Source: Sulfurovum sp.
GTDB lineage: Bacteria > Campylobacterota > Campylobacteria > Campylobacterales > Sulfurovaceae
DNA: 7,270 nucleotides
Direction of reading: 5' to 3'
Assembly: GCA_015661795.1 (NCBI GenBank)
Contig: DQVJ01000109.1
Coordinates: 1 to 7,270, forward strand
Shown in pieces: positions 1 to 6,822 of this stretch. The notes under the pieces were generated by a model. It was given only the letters and a program-made list of their open reading frames with translations. It was not told the origin of the DNA and ran no database searches. How positions within the stretch are numbered: position 1 is the first letter of the stretch; each line of letters begins with the position of its first letter. The position numbers and the translations under genes were made by a program.

Positions 1-440
1 AAAACAGACTGAGACTCTAAAGCAAGAGCCAAAGACAAGTCCGCATGAAGTGAACGCTCATGAAATTCATCAAATATAACAAGGGCTACATCTTCTAGAC
101 TTGGGTCAGCTTGAAGCTTACGTGTGAGTATGCCTTCTGTGACTATGAGTATCTTAGTCTTTTTGCTTTGCACGGAGTCCATTTTTACCTGATAACCCAC
201 AGTCTCTCCCACCTTCTCACCCAACATCTCAGCCATACGAGCAGCCGATGAACGCACAGCCAAACGACGAGGCTCTAGCATGATGATTTGCTTGCCTTTT
301 AGCCATGGTTCATCTAAAAGTGCTAGAGGAAGAGCTGTAGTCTTTCCTGCCCCTGGTGGTGCTTGTAGCACTAGTCTAGTGTGGGTTTGTAGTTTCTCTA
401 TGACTTCTGCTAGGACTTCGTGTATGGGTAGGGTTTGCAT
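1..440 (-). CDS. hrpB: ATP-dependent helicase HrpB, N-terminal part (gene runs off the left edge)
   Basis: This is the first 146 codons of a DEAH/DExH-box RNA helicase-like protein of the HrpB family, read right to left; the family is usually about 800 aa, so most of the gene lies outside. Visible in order: the Walker A loop APPGAGKTT (residues 27-35), the LEPRR motif Ia (55-59), TEGIL of motif Ib (101-105) and the Walker B box DEFH (124-127). DEFH followed by ERSLHADL is characteristic of HrpB. The ATG at 438-440 is the first in its frame after an upstream in-frame TAA and gives the usual short HrpB leader before Walker A. There is no good Shine-Dalgarno in front of it. HrpB is a cytoplasmic NTPase whose physiological role is poorly defined in most bacteria. 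Here it probably marks the housekeeping flank of an accessory segment. Confidence 0.93.
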   Translation of the reverse strand, partial: MQTLPIHEVLAEVIEKLQTHTRLVLQAPPGAGKTTALPLALLDEPWLKGKQIIMLEPRRLAVRSSAARMAEMLGEKVGETVGYQVKMDSVQSKKTKILIVTEGILTRKLQADPSLEDVALVIFDEFHERSLHADLSLALALESQSV

Positions 441-446
441 GCTGGG

Positions 447-452
447 ATTATA
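447..452 (-). promoter_or_regulatory. Candidate -10 box of hrpB
   Basis: Reading the minus strand, a perfect TATAAT ends only 6 nt before the hrpB ATG. If used, transcription would start at or within a few nt of the ATG, giving a leaderless or nearly leaderless mRNA, which fits the absence of a Shine-Dalgarno. No clear -35 is seen; Campylobacterota sigma70 promoters often lack one. It may be a chance match in AT-rich DNA. Confidence 0.35.
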
Positions 453-469
453 GCTTATTATTTAACATT

Positions 470-592
470 TTATATACTGGAAAAGTCAGTCTCATTAGTG
501 ATTTTATCAATGACATAAGCCTTTAAATCTTCATACTTAACCATACGCATACTAGGTTTTTCTATACATTCAATATCAAAGGTATCACTTCC
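470..592 (-). pseudogene. Shifted-frame tail overlapping and following the truncated toxin gene
   Basis: In a second minus-strand frame an open stretch of 40 codons runs from just after a TGA (593-595) to TAA at 470-472. It overlaps the last ten or so codons of the nucleotidyltransferase ORF and continues 92 nt past that ORF's stop. The peptide contains the stretches DTFDIECIEKPSMRMV and KYEDLKAYVIDKI, which look like ordinary soluble coding sequence rather than translated spacer. It has no convincing start or ribosome binding site of its own. It could be the frameshifted C-terminal remnant of the toxin, or the tail of another gene fused by deletion. I do not recognise the fragment. Confidence 0.4.
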
Positions 593-783
593 TCAAATGT
601 ATCTAAGAAGTTTAGTTTAGGTAGTTTATCTGCAAAAGGAAAACATATATCTAAGTCGAAACTTTCACGATGAGACAAATGGTAGGCAAGGGCTGTACCA
701 CCTATGGGTATGGCTTGGTCTTGGGAAAATAGAGCTATATTTTTAAACTTTTCTAAAAGTGTTTGTGTCTGTTTGTTTATCAT
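562..783 (-). CDS. AbiEii/AbiGii-type nucleotidyltransferase toxin, truncated (73 aa)
   Basis: The protein carries the nucleotidyltransferase signature of the AbiEii/AbiGii toxin family: GGT at residues 28-30 and DLD at 43-45, in the context IGGTALAYHLSHRESFDLDI. These residues normally bind the nucleotide phosphates and the catalytic metals. Family members are usually about 200 aa or more and continue with a conserved helical region; here translation stops 28 residues after DLD, so the fold cannot be complete. Its ATG (781-783) overlaps the TGA of the upstream HTH gene by 4 nt (ATGA), showing translational coupling as in type IV-style AbiE modules; an AGG lies in a fitting position before the ATG. 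It is most likely a decayed toxin, though a minimal protein cannot be excluded. The shifted-frame tail beyond the stop supports decay. Confidence 0.72.
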   Translation of the reverse strand: MINKQTQTLLEKFKNIALFSQDQAIPIGGTALAYHLSHRESFDLDICFPFADKLPKLNFLDTFEEVIPLILNV

Positions 784-1214
784 GTAGATACCTGTGAGGT
801 ACCTATGTGTTGTGTGACTGCATGCACAAGTGCATCTGAAAGCTTGTCTCTATGTCTCATGAGAGCAGCGAGTATTGTGTCTTCTCCAAAAAATACTATA
901 AATTTATCTATGATGAAATCATTGTAAGCTCTTTGGATAGTAGACACTATAAATATATCATTTGGTACTATTTTGGAGAGGTTGTTGTTCCAAAATATGG
1001 CTCTTGGTACACCTGCATCTATGAGTTGTTGGGCTGTGACTGTTTTGGGTGTGGGCATATTTTGGAGCAGTACCATGGCGTAGCTAGGTACTTTACCTGA
1101 CTTCTTCCAACCTGCCACGGTGTAGTAGGGTATGTTAGCGAAGTTAGCAAAATGTTTTTTGTTTATATTTTTTGCAGATAACATTTTGACAAATAGCTCA
1201 TGTGCTGTCTTCAT
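780..1214 (-). CDS. HTH antitoxin-like protein partnered with the nucleotidyltransferase
   Basis: A 144-aa soluble protein. Residues about 15-53 form a Cro/C1-type helix-turn-helix, with the recognition-helix region around residues 29-38 (YYTVAGWKKSG) followed by a KVPSYA turn; this "TV..WKK.G.VP" pattern is typical of small phage- and toxin-antitoxin-linked repressors. Residues about 70-120 (starting AIFWNNN and including FFGEDTI) resemble the FW-containing DUF6922-like domain often encoded beside AbiEii toxins; that assignment is from memory of the pattern and is less certain than the HTH. The stop overlaps the start of the toxin gene by 4 nt. The start ATG at 1212-1214 follows a GAAGGG ribosome binding site 6 nt upstream and lies about 25 nt below a strong promoter embedded in an inverted repeat. 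The likely role is antitoxin and autorepressor of the pair. Confidence 0.75.
   Translation of the reverse strand: MKTAHELFVKMLSAKNINKKHFANFANIPYYTVAGWKKSGKVPSYAMVLLQNMPTPKTVTAQQLIDAGVPRAIFWNNNLSKIVPNDIFIVSTIQRAYNDFIIDKFIVFFGEDTILAALMRHRDKLSDALVHAVTQHIGTSQVST
1182..1195 (-). repeat. Intragenic copy of the operator core
   Basis: The minus strand reads TATTTGTCAAAATG here, identical over 14 bp to the plus strand at 1266-1279 in the operator. It lies inside antitoxin codons 7-11 (within LFVKM). It may be a third, intragenic repressor half-site, or a trace of how the promoter region arose by inverted duplication. Confidence 0.4.
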
Positions 1215-1221
1215 ACTTTGC

Positions 1222-1227
1222 CCTTCA
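1222..1227 (-). promoter_or_regulatory. Ribosome binding site of the HTH antitoxin gene
   Basis: On the minus strand GAAGGG lies just before CAAAGT and the ATG at 1214. It is purine-rich and at a suitable spacing, and it fixes the start of the 144-aa gene. Confidence 0.6.
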
Positions 1228-1239
1228 TAATATAGACTT

Positions 1240-1285
1240 AGTTGTCATTTTAACTAATTTTTAGTTATTTGTCAAAATGACAACT
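1240..1285. promoter_or_regulatory. Paired inverted-repeat operator of the toxin-antitoxin operon
   Basis: AGTTGTCATTTT (1240-1251) and AAAATGACAACT (1274-1285) are perfect inverted copies of 12 bp; allowing one mismatch the element is 15 bp. The right copy also sits in a local dyad TTGTCA-AAA-TGACAA (1269-1283), the shape expected for a dimeric Cro-like HTH protein; the left copy forms the same dyad imperfectly (1242-1256, 4 of 6 positions in the second half). The centres of the two dyads are 27 bp apart, about two and a half turns. Between the arms lies a smaller hairpin, TAACTAA-TTT-TTAGTTA (1251-1267). The likely ligand is the adjacent 144-aa protein. Confidence 0.6.
1247..1275 (-). promoter_or_regulatory. 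Promoter of the antitoxin-toxin operon
   Basis: Read on the minus strand, a perfect -35 TTGACA (1270-1275) is followed after exactly 17 nt by TAAAAT (1247-1252), one mismatch from the -10 consensus. Transcription would start near 1240, leaving a leader of about 25 nt before the antitoxin ATG. The -35 lies in the right arm and the -10 in the left arm of the inverted repeat at 1240-1285, so a repressor bound there would block RNA polymerase directly. Confidence 0.7.
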
Positions 1286-1330
1286 TTTGTGCTGGGACTA
1301 TTTGCTTAGATTTACCATAAATGGCGAGAT

Positions 1331-1336
1331 TATACT
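1331..1336 (+). promoter_or_regulatory. Candidate -10 box for mod-res
   Basis: TATACT is the best sigma70 -10 match between the operator and the mod ATG, about 50 nt upstream of the start codon. No good -35 lies 16-18 nt before it, as is common in Campylobacterota. A second, weaker AT-rich candidate (TAATAT, 1352-1357) is closer to the gene. It begins 46 bp after the end of the antitoxin operator. Confidence 0.35.
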
Positions 1337-1385
1337 AACTTTACGCTAAAATAATATTTATAAAAATCATACACAAAGTGACAGC

Positions 1386-3362
1386 ATGCCTAGTAAAAAT
1401 GACATAAAGACTGAGTCTATACATGATAACACTAACACTACTTCAAACTCCAAACAACTAGCCCTACTAAAACAAAACTTTCCCAACTGTTTTGACAAAG
1501 AGGGGAACTTCATCAGTCACAAGATGGAGGAGATAGTAGGTAATGCAGGACTAGAATTAAGCAAAGAGAGCTACTCTCTTAACTGGCTTGGTAAATCTTA
1601 CGCACGACTTCTTGCCAATGAAAACCCACGAACACTCATAAAAGAGGACAAAGAGCATAATGCAAAAGAGCAAAATGCACAGAGTGAGAACCTACTCATA
1701 ATGGGTGACAACTTAGAGGTGCTAAAACATCTAAGCAATGCCTACTCTGAGCAGATAAAAATGATATACATAGACCCACCCTACAACACAGGTGGCGATG
1801 GTTTTGTCTATGCTGATGATAGAAAATTTTCTGTAGAAGAGTTAGAAAAACTAGCAGGAATAGACACAGACGAAGCCAAACGCATACTAGAGTTTACAAG
1901 CTCAAAGTCAAACTCTCACTCTGCTTGGCTTACTTTTATTTATCCACGGCTCTATGTGGCTAGAGAGTTGTTGCGTGAAGATGGGGTGATTTTTATAAGC
2001 ATAGACGACAATGAAGTGGCTCAACTTAAATTGCTTTGTGATGAGGTATTTGGGGAGGAGAATTTTGTGGGAGAATTAACTTGGGAGAAAAAGAAAAAAG
2101 GAACTTTTTTATCTAATAATCTTACAAATATTAAAGAATCTATATTAGTATATTCAAAAGATGCAACTTCTTTTAATGGCTTAATTGGAGAGGTAAAGAC
2201 ATCTAAAGAAACTTATCCTTGCATTAATGCATCTAATAAAAGAGAGTTAAGGGTTATAAAAAAAGGTATAAAAAGTAAATTTAGAGAATCTAATTATTTC
2301 CTTGCAAAGGGTAGTGAAATATCAGATACAACAATGAGTCTAGTTTTACATACTGATTTAATTATTGAAAATAATATATTAATGCATGATATTATTATAG
2401 AAGGTAATTGGCGATATACGCAAAAAAATATGGATATATATACAGAAGAGGATAATTTATATATTACACAAGATTTATATATACGACGAATAGTCACTGA
2501 TGCAAGATATAAAACAATAAAAGATTTACTTTTAAGAGAGGGAAAAAATAAAAATTTAGTATATTCTCATTTTAATATAAATAATTTATTTGAAGATGGT
2601 TGGGGTTCTAATGAAGATGGAGAAGAGGAGCTAAGATTATTACTTAAATCAAAAGAACTTTTTAGTAATCCAAAACCTGTAAAACTTATCAAAAAGCTAA
2701 TAGCATCTGTAAGAGATAGAAATATGATTGTTTTAGACTTCTTCGCAGGTTCAGGAACAACAGCCCATGCTGTCATGGCACTCAACGCAGAAGATGGAGG
2801 CAATAGAAAGTTCATTAGCGTACAGATAGCTGAAAAGACAGATGCGAAAAGTGAAGCCTACAAGGCAGGATATAAAACCATCTTTAACATCACTAAAGCA
2901 CGGATAGAAAAAGCAAGTGAAAAACTAGGTGACAAAAGTGGTTTTAAAATTTACGAGACGACAGAGATGTTTGAGGGATATTTGGATGAGATAGAAGAGC
3001 TAAGTAGTAATAGTACACTCTTTAATGGCAAAAAGCTAAACAACCAAGAGCTTGAAATCTTGCTAACTACATGGAAAGCGCATGATGGTATGCGTTTGAC
3101 GCAGAGTTTAGAGGTACTTATGCTTGGAGAGTATAGAGCTTACTATGGAGGAAATATACTCTATTTTATGGACGCTGGTTTTGATATAGAGGCACTACAA
3201 CTGTTTATAGAGAAACTAGATAGTGATAAAAACTTTGAACCCTCTAAGCTTGTACTCTTTGGCTACAACTTTGAGAGTAAACATCAACGTGAACTCAAAG
3301 AGGCATTGAACAACTACAAAAATAAAAAGTCTATTGAGTTAGAGATGGTGGTCAGGTACTAA
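1386..3362 (+). CDS. mod: Type III restriction-modification system methyltransferase subunit Mod
   Basis: A 658-aa S-adenosylmethionine-dependent N6-adenine DNA methyltransferase that also supplies site recognition for the Res subunit. The catalytic motif DPPYNTG (residues 130-136) comes before the AdoMet-binding motif DFFAGSGTT (451-459), the beta-class order typical of Mod. Other conserved blocks are NLLIMGDNLEVLK (102-114), VIFISIDDNE (201-210) and NPKPVKLIKKLI (428-439). The region of about 262-400 is the variable target-recognition domain and is much more AT-rich than the rest. The first 25 or so residues are polar (Asn/Thr/Ser) and not part of the usual core. The start ATG at 1386 has only a weak ribosome binding site (AGTGA); a later start would remove little. 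The stop is 1 nt before the res ATG, so the two are co-translated. No frameshift or internal stop is seen. The recognition sequence cannot be read from the protein. Confidence 0.96.
   Translation: MPSKNDIKTESIHDNTNTTSNSKQLALLKQNFPNCFDKEGNFISHKMEEIVGNAGLELSKESYSLNWLGKSYARLLANENPRTLIKEDKEHNAKEQNAQSENLLIMGDNLEVLKHLSNAYSEQIKMIYIDPPYNTGGDGFVYADDRKFSVEELEKLAGIDTDEAKRILEFTSSKSNSHSAWLTFIYPRLYVARELLREDGVIFISIDDNEVAQLKLLCDEVFGEENFVGELTWEKKKKGTFLSNNLTNIKESILVYSKDATSFNGLIGEVKTSKETYPCINASNKRELRVIKKGIKSKFRESNYFLAKGSEISDTTMSLVLHTDLIIENNILMHDIIIEGNWRYTQKNMDIYTEEDNLYITQDLYIRRIVTDARYKTIKDLLLREGKNKNLVYSHFNINNLFEDGWGSNEDGEEELRLLLKSKELFSNPKPVKLIKKLIASVRDRNMIVLDFFAGSGTTAHAVMALNAEDGGNRKFISVQIAEKTDAKSEAYKAGYKTIFNITKARIEKASEKLGDKSGFKIYETTEMFEGYLDEIEELSSNSTLFNGKKLNNQELEILLTTWKAHDGMRLTQSLEVLMLGEYRAYYGGNILYFMDAGFDIEALQLFIEKLDSDKNFEPSKLVLFGYNFESKHQRELKEALNNYKNKKSIELEMVVRY
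2341..2580 (+). other. AT-rich core of the Mod target-recognition domain
   Basis: Counting by hand, 50 of these 240 bases are G or C (about 21%), against 25-27 of 60 in blocks of the conserved 5' part (1501-1560, 1741-1800) and 19 of 60 at 3001-3060. The stretch encodes roughly residues 319-399, inside the expected target-recognition domain between the catalytic and AdoMet-binding halves. The sharp drop in G+C within one intact reading frame suggests this domain was acquired by recombination. Confidence 0.6.
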
Positions 3363-3363
3363 G

Positions 3364-6270
3364 ATGAGTGGTTTTAAATTTGAACGGAACTTACCCCATC
3401 AAGGCGAGGCTGTAGAGAGCGTTTTAAAAGCTTTTGATGGAGCAAGTGCTGTTCCTTGTGCCGATAGAGCCATGGCAAATGTATCTAATCCTACTGTTGA
3501 GATAAGAGCTTTGGATATGAGCCAAAACATCAGTAAATTACAAAGAGAGTTTAGGGTAGAAGATTGTTACTTTGATGTCAACTCAAACATTTTAGACATC
3601 TCTATGGAGACAGGAACAGGAAAAACTTATACCTATACTAAAATGATGTTTGAACTTCAAAAAAACTTAGGTGTTAGTAAGTTTATCGTGGTTGTGCCTA
3701 CACTCTCCATCAAAGCAGGGACAGTTAACTTTTTGAGAGCCAAGGCTACCAAAGAGCATTTTAGACAAGAGTATGGTTGTGAGATAAAAAGCTATGTGGT
3801 CGAGAGTAAAAAAAGCAATAAGAAGAAAAAAGAGTATATGCCACAAGCTGTAAGCCAGTTTGTAGAGGCTAATTCTTTTGGGGCTAAGAGTATTCATGTG
3901 CTTATCATCAATGCAGGGATGATAAACTCTGAGACCATGAGTAAAGCTTTTGATGTGAACCTTTTTGACAAGTATAACACACCATTTGGCGCCATAGCCT
4001 CTGTGAAGCCTTTTACTATAGTAGATGAGCCTCATAAGTTTGCCACGGCAAACAAAAGTTGGAAAAACATAGAGAAGTTTGGCTCACAATACATCATACG
4101 ATATGGTGCAACTTTTAATGGAGACTTTAAAAACTTGCTCTATAAGCTTTCAGCCGTAGATGCGTTCAATAACAATCTTGTCAAAGGTGTAGTCGCTCAT
4201 GTAGAAGAGTTTAAAGATGGAAAAGGCATAGGATTAACGCTCAAATCAACTGATGGGAAAGAAGCTACTTTTGAGCTGAATGAAAATGGTAAAAAATCTA
4301 GCCACAAACTCATAACCAAAGCGTCACTCTCTAAAGTACATGAGGCGATGCAAGGAGTGAGTATAGAGAGTATGAACAAAACAAAAGTGATACTCTCTAA
4401 TGGGTTAGAGCTTAGTAAAAATGCCACTATCAACCCATACTCTTATGATATCTCTTTACAAGATAAAATGATAGAAAGAGCTGTACAAAAACACTTTGAG
4501 CTAGAGCGTAAATTACTCACGCGAGAGGTAAAGATAAAGCCTTTGACGCTGTTTTTTATAGATGACATTGAGGGGTATCGTGATGGTAATGCTTTAGCAG
4601 GTTCACTAAAATCTAAATTTGAAGCCATAGCCAAAGGGCATATAGAAAAGCTACTCAAAACTGAAAGCAATGCATTTTATAAATCATATTTAAAAAAATC
4701 TCTTAAAGATTTGTCACTTATGCATGGTGGCTACTTCTCTAAAGATAACTCTGAAAAAGATGAGAAGATAGAAAAAGAGATAAACGAGATACTCCACGAT
4801 AAAGAGTCTCTGCTTAGTTTAGACAATGTTCGCCGTTTCATCTTCTCTAAATGGACACTAAGAGAGGGTTGGGATAATCCTAATGTATTTCAGATTTGTA
4901 AACTGCGTTCAAGTGGTTCGGTAACTTCTAAACTTCAAGAGGTAGGGCGTGGGCTTAGATTACCTGTTAACGAATATATGTCTAGGGTCAAAGATGAAAC
5001 ATTTGACTTGCACTACTATGTGGACTTTACAGAGAAAGATTTTGTAAGCTCATTGGTAGAAGAGATAAATGAAAAATCAGGAACACTCAACGAGCTAGAA
5101 GCTCCTGAGAAATTAGATGATGAGATCATCAAAAAGATTAGAGAGCATTATTATCTGTCTGAAGATGAGGTGTTGGAAGAATTAGATACTCTTGGTGCCA
5201 TTAAAAGAAACAATGACTTTAAAGAGGGTGGATATGAAGCCACCAAGGCACTTTTTCCTAAAGCCTTTGAACATGGACTACAAAAAGGAAAAATAAGAAG
5301 AGCAGACGAAGAGAACAACAAAGCAAGGCTAAGAGCAGGAAATTATAGTGAACTAAAAGAGTTGTGGGAGAGCATAAACCAAAAGGTGGTGCTAGAGTAT
5401 AAGATAGAGAGTGAAGAGCAGTTTAAAAGTTTACTCAAAGGCTACTTTTTAGACAACAAAGAATGCTTTGAGCCACAAGGAGTTAAGACCAAGACAGCTA
5501 AACTAGAGTTTGAAGACTCTGTAGCATTTTATCGAGAGATAGAGAGCATAGAAGATAAAATTTTAGCCGTTGCAACCATGAGCTACAAAGCGTTTCTACT
5601 TGAACTCTCTGCTGTGTTGGCTGTAAATATGATGACACTACATCAACTATTTGTAGAGATACAAGATGTGTTAGATATGAACCTATACCGAAACATGCAG
5701 ACCATTAGAGCTGTGCGTAGAGGGTTTAACCAGTATCTACTTGACAATGCCATAGATAAGTTCTCTATAGGCTACAAAAAAATCTCTAACTCAATACACC
5801 CCACAAAACTAACCAATGCTAATGGAGAGCCAAGAACGTACATCAATGCTTCTGATGTTGGGGTAAAGTTTGAAGAGGGGAAAACCCAAGAGAAGTACTT
5901 ATTTGAAGAGATGTTTTATGACTCTGAACTTGAAAAAGAGAACATCGAAAAAGAGATAGAAGAGGTCACTGTATTTACCAAGATACCTAAAAACTCCATA
6001 CGCATACCAGTAGCAGGTGGTGGAACATATAGCCCTGACTTTGCTTATGTGGTTAAAAGAAAAGATGGAAAAAAGACACTTAATCTCATAGTAGAGACCA
6101 AAGATGTAAATGCAGAGCGAGACCTAAGAGGAGAAGAGAAGCAGAAGATAAAACATGCAGAATCTATGTTTGCTCATTTGAGCAGTAGCATAGATGTGAA
6201 GTTTGAGACACAGTTAAAAGGTAAGGCGATGAGTGCTATTATGAGAGATGTTCTAAGTCTAGACAAATAA
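3364..6270 (+). CDS. res: Type III restriction-modification system endonuclease/translocase subunit Res
   Basis: A 968-aa protein, about the length of EcoP1I/EcoP15I Res. It is an SF2 helicase-like ATPase fused to a PD-ExK nuclease and acts only in complex with Mod; ATP hydrolysis drives long-range communication between two head-to-head sites before cleavage. Motifs in order: Walker A ETGTGKT (82-88), motif Ia VVPTLSIKAG (110-119), Walker B DEPH (221-224, the form typical of type III Res), motif III YGATF (247-251), motif V REGWDNP (500-506), motif VI QEVGRGLRLP (525-534), and a C-terminal nuclease with PD at 891-892 and ETK at 911-913. All catalytic residues are in place, so an active enzyme is expected. 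It starts 1 nt after the mod stop, with a weak purine-rich site inside the mod 3' end, indicating coupling. Its stop is followed 9 nt later by the DUF3024 gene. Confidence 0.97.
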   Translation: MSGFKFERNLPHQGEAVESVLKAFDGASAVPCADRAMANVSNPTVEIRALDMSQNISKLQREFRVEDCYFDVNSNILDISMETGTGKTYTYTKMMFELQKNLGVSKFIVVVPTLSIKAGTVNFLRAKATKEHFRQEYGCEIKSYVVESKKSNKKKKEYMPQAVSQFVEANSFGAKSIHVLIINAGMINSETMSKAFDVNLFDKYNTPFGAIASVKPFTIVDEPHKFATANKSWKNIEKFGSQYIIRYGATFNGDFKNLLYKLSAVDAFNNNLVKGVVAHVEEFKDGKGIGLTLKSTDGKEATFELNENGKKSSHKLITKASLSKVHEAMQGVSIESMNKTKVILSNGLELSKNATINPYSYDISLQDKMIERAVQKHFELERKLLTREVKIKPLTLFFIDDIEGYRDGNALAGSLKSKFEAIAKGHIEKLLKTESNAFYKSYLKKSLKDLSLMHGGYFSKDNSEKDEKIEKEINEILHDKESLLSLDNVRRFIFSKWTLREGWDNPNVFQICKLRSSGSVTSKLQEVGRGLRLPVNEYMSRVKDETFDLHYYVDFTEKDFVSSLVEEINEKSGTLNELEAPEKLDDEIIKKIREHYYLSEDEVLEELDTLGAIKRNNDFKEGGYEATKALFPKAFEHGLQKGKIRRADEENNKARLRAGNYSELKELWESINQKVVLEYKIESEEQFKSLLKGYFLDNKECFEPQGVKTKTAKLEFEDSVAFYREIESIEDKILAVATMSYKAFLLELSAVLAVNMMTLHQLFVEIQDVLDMNLYRNMQTIRAVRRGFNQYLLDNAIDKFSIGYKKISNSIHPTKLTNANGEPRTYINASDVGVKFEEGKTQEKYLFEEMFYDSELEKENIEKEIEEVTVFTKIPKNSIRIPVAGGGTYSPDFAYVVKRKDGKKTLNLIVETKDVNAERDLRGEEKQKIKHAESMFAHLSSSIDVKFETQLKGKAMSAIMRDVLSLDK

Positions 6271-6279
6271 AGCAAACCC

Positions 6280-6624
6280 ATGCCCATACCACCGATACAA
6301 AAACAATTAGCCGTTATGCAGATAGAAAAATACTGCAAAAATATGGTACCTCTACACGTACAGCATCAAGTAAAATCAAAGTATGAACTTGATAAAAATA
6401 CCATTATACTCATAGAATCCCGACCAAAATGGGATGATGAATCGGTATGGATAGATATACCCATAGCAAAGATAAGATACGAAATAAAGAGTATGACTTG
6501 GAAGTTGTATTGTGTGCTTGGTAATGGGAAGTGGATAAGTTATGATGGTTTGTCGCCACAAAAAGATATGCAGAAATGTTTAGATGAAATAGAAGCAGAC
6601 CCTACTTGTATATTTTGGGGATGA
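6280..6624 (+). CDS. DUF3024 family protein
   Basis: A 114-aa soluble protein without signal peptide or membrane segment. Its layout matches the DUF3024 family: an N-terminal helix with VPLHVQHQVKSKYE (23-36), a strand ending in ESRP (46-49), a W.....AKIRY core (57-67, WIDIPIAKIRY), WKLYC (74-78), WISYDG (84-89), and the closing DPTCIFWG (107-114). The function of the family is not known to me. The ATG at 6280 gives the full family N-terminus; there is no clear Shine-Dalgarno, and the gene begins 9 nt after the res stop, so translation probably depends on ribosomes finishing res. A later Met (residue 13) is possible but would remove conserved-looking sequence. Its place in the mod-res transcript suggests either a link to the restriction system or simple read-through of a neighbouring gene. 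Confidence 0.75.
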   Translation: MPIPPIQKQLAVMQIEKYCKNMVPLHVQHQVKSKYELDKNTIILIESRPKWDDESVWIDIPIAKIRYEIKSMTWKLYCVLGNGKWISYDGLSPQKDMQKCLDEIEADPTCIFWG

Positions 6625-6687
6625 GGTGTGGATTTTGGATAATAAAAAAATTATGATTTTCAAGACTAGGTAACCTTTATCTCGCAG

Positions 6688-6693
6688 TATAAT
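6688..6693 (+). promoter_or_regulatory. Candidate -10 box upstream of the 83-aa gene
   Basis: A perfect TATAAT, preceded by an AT-rich stretch but no recognisable -35. It lies about 135 nt before the 83-aa start. If it is used, the transcript carries a long leader. Confidence 0.3.
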
Positions 6694-6816
6694 GCATAAA
6701 ATAGGTTATTTATGAGGATTATACTACGGGAAAAGTAATATTATGCAGATAATCAAAAAAAGAATCTGTGACGCATTGATGTTGTGGTGTTTTGAGATCA
6801 CTTTTTTGAATCATAG

Positions 6817-6822
6817 TAAGGA
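6817..6822 (+). promoter_or_regulatory. Ribosome binding site of the 83-aa gene
   Basis: TAAGGA ends 6 nt before the ATG at 6829. It is one of the better Shine-Dalgarno sequences in the window and is the main support that the small gene is real. Confidence 0.6.

Noticed and set aside
852..1100. Plus-strand ORF of 82 codons opposite the HTH antitoxin gene
   Set aside because: It is antisense to a well-supported gene, has Cys/Tyr-rich composition without any motif, and has no ribosome binding site.
1429..1441. Short tandem AACACT repeat near the mod 5' end
   Set aside because: Only about two copies; too few to suggest slippage, though it encodes a polar Asn/Thr stretch.
2258..2428. A7 tracts in mod (2258-2264 and 2422-2428) as phase-variation switches
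   Set aside because: Seven A's are short and expected in such AT-rich DNA, another A7 occurs in res (4689-4695), and no long G/C or tetranucleotide tract as in known phase-variable mod genes is present.
3667..4035. Minus-strand ORF of 122 codons inside res
   Set aside because: It lies fully within the conserved helicase domain of Res on the other strand; its composition is that of a shadow frame.
6753..6809. Possible hairpin or small RNA in the gap before the 83-aa gene
   Set aside because: The pairing is almost all A-T with a bulge and a long loop; no promoter-terminator pair supports an RNA gene.
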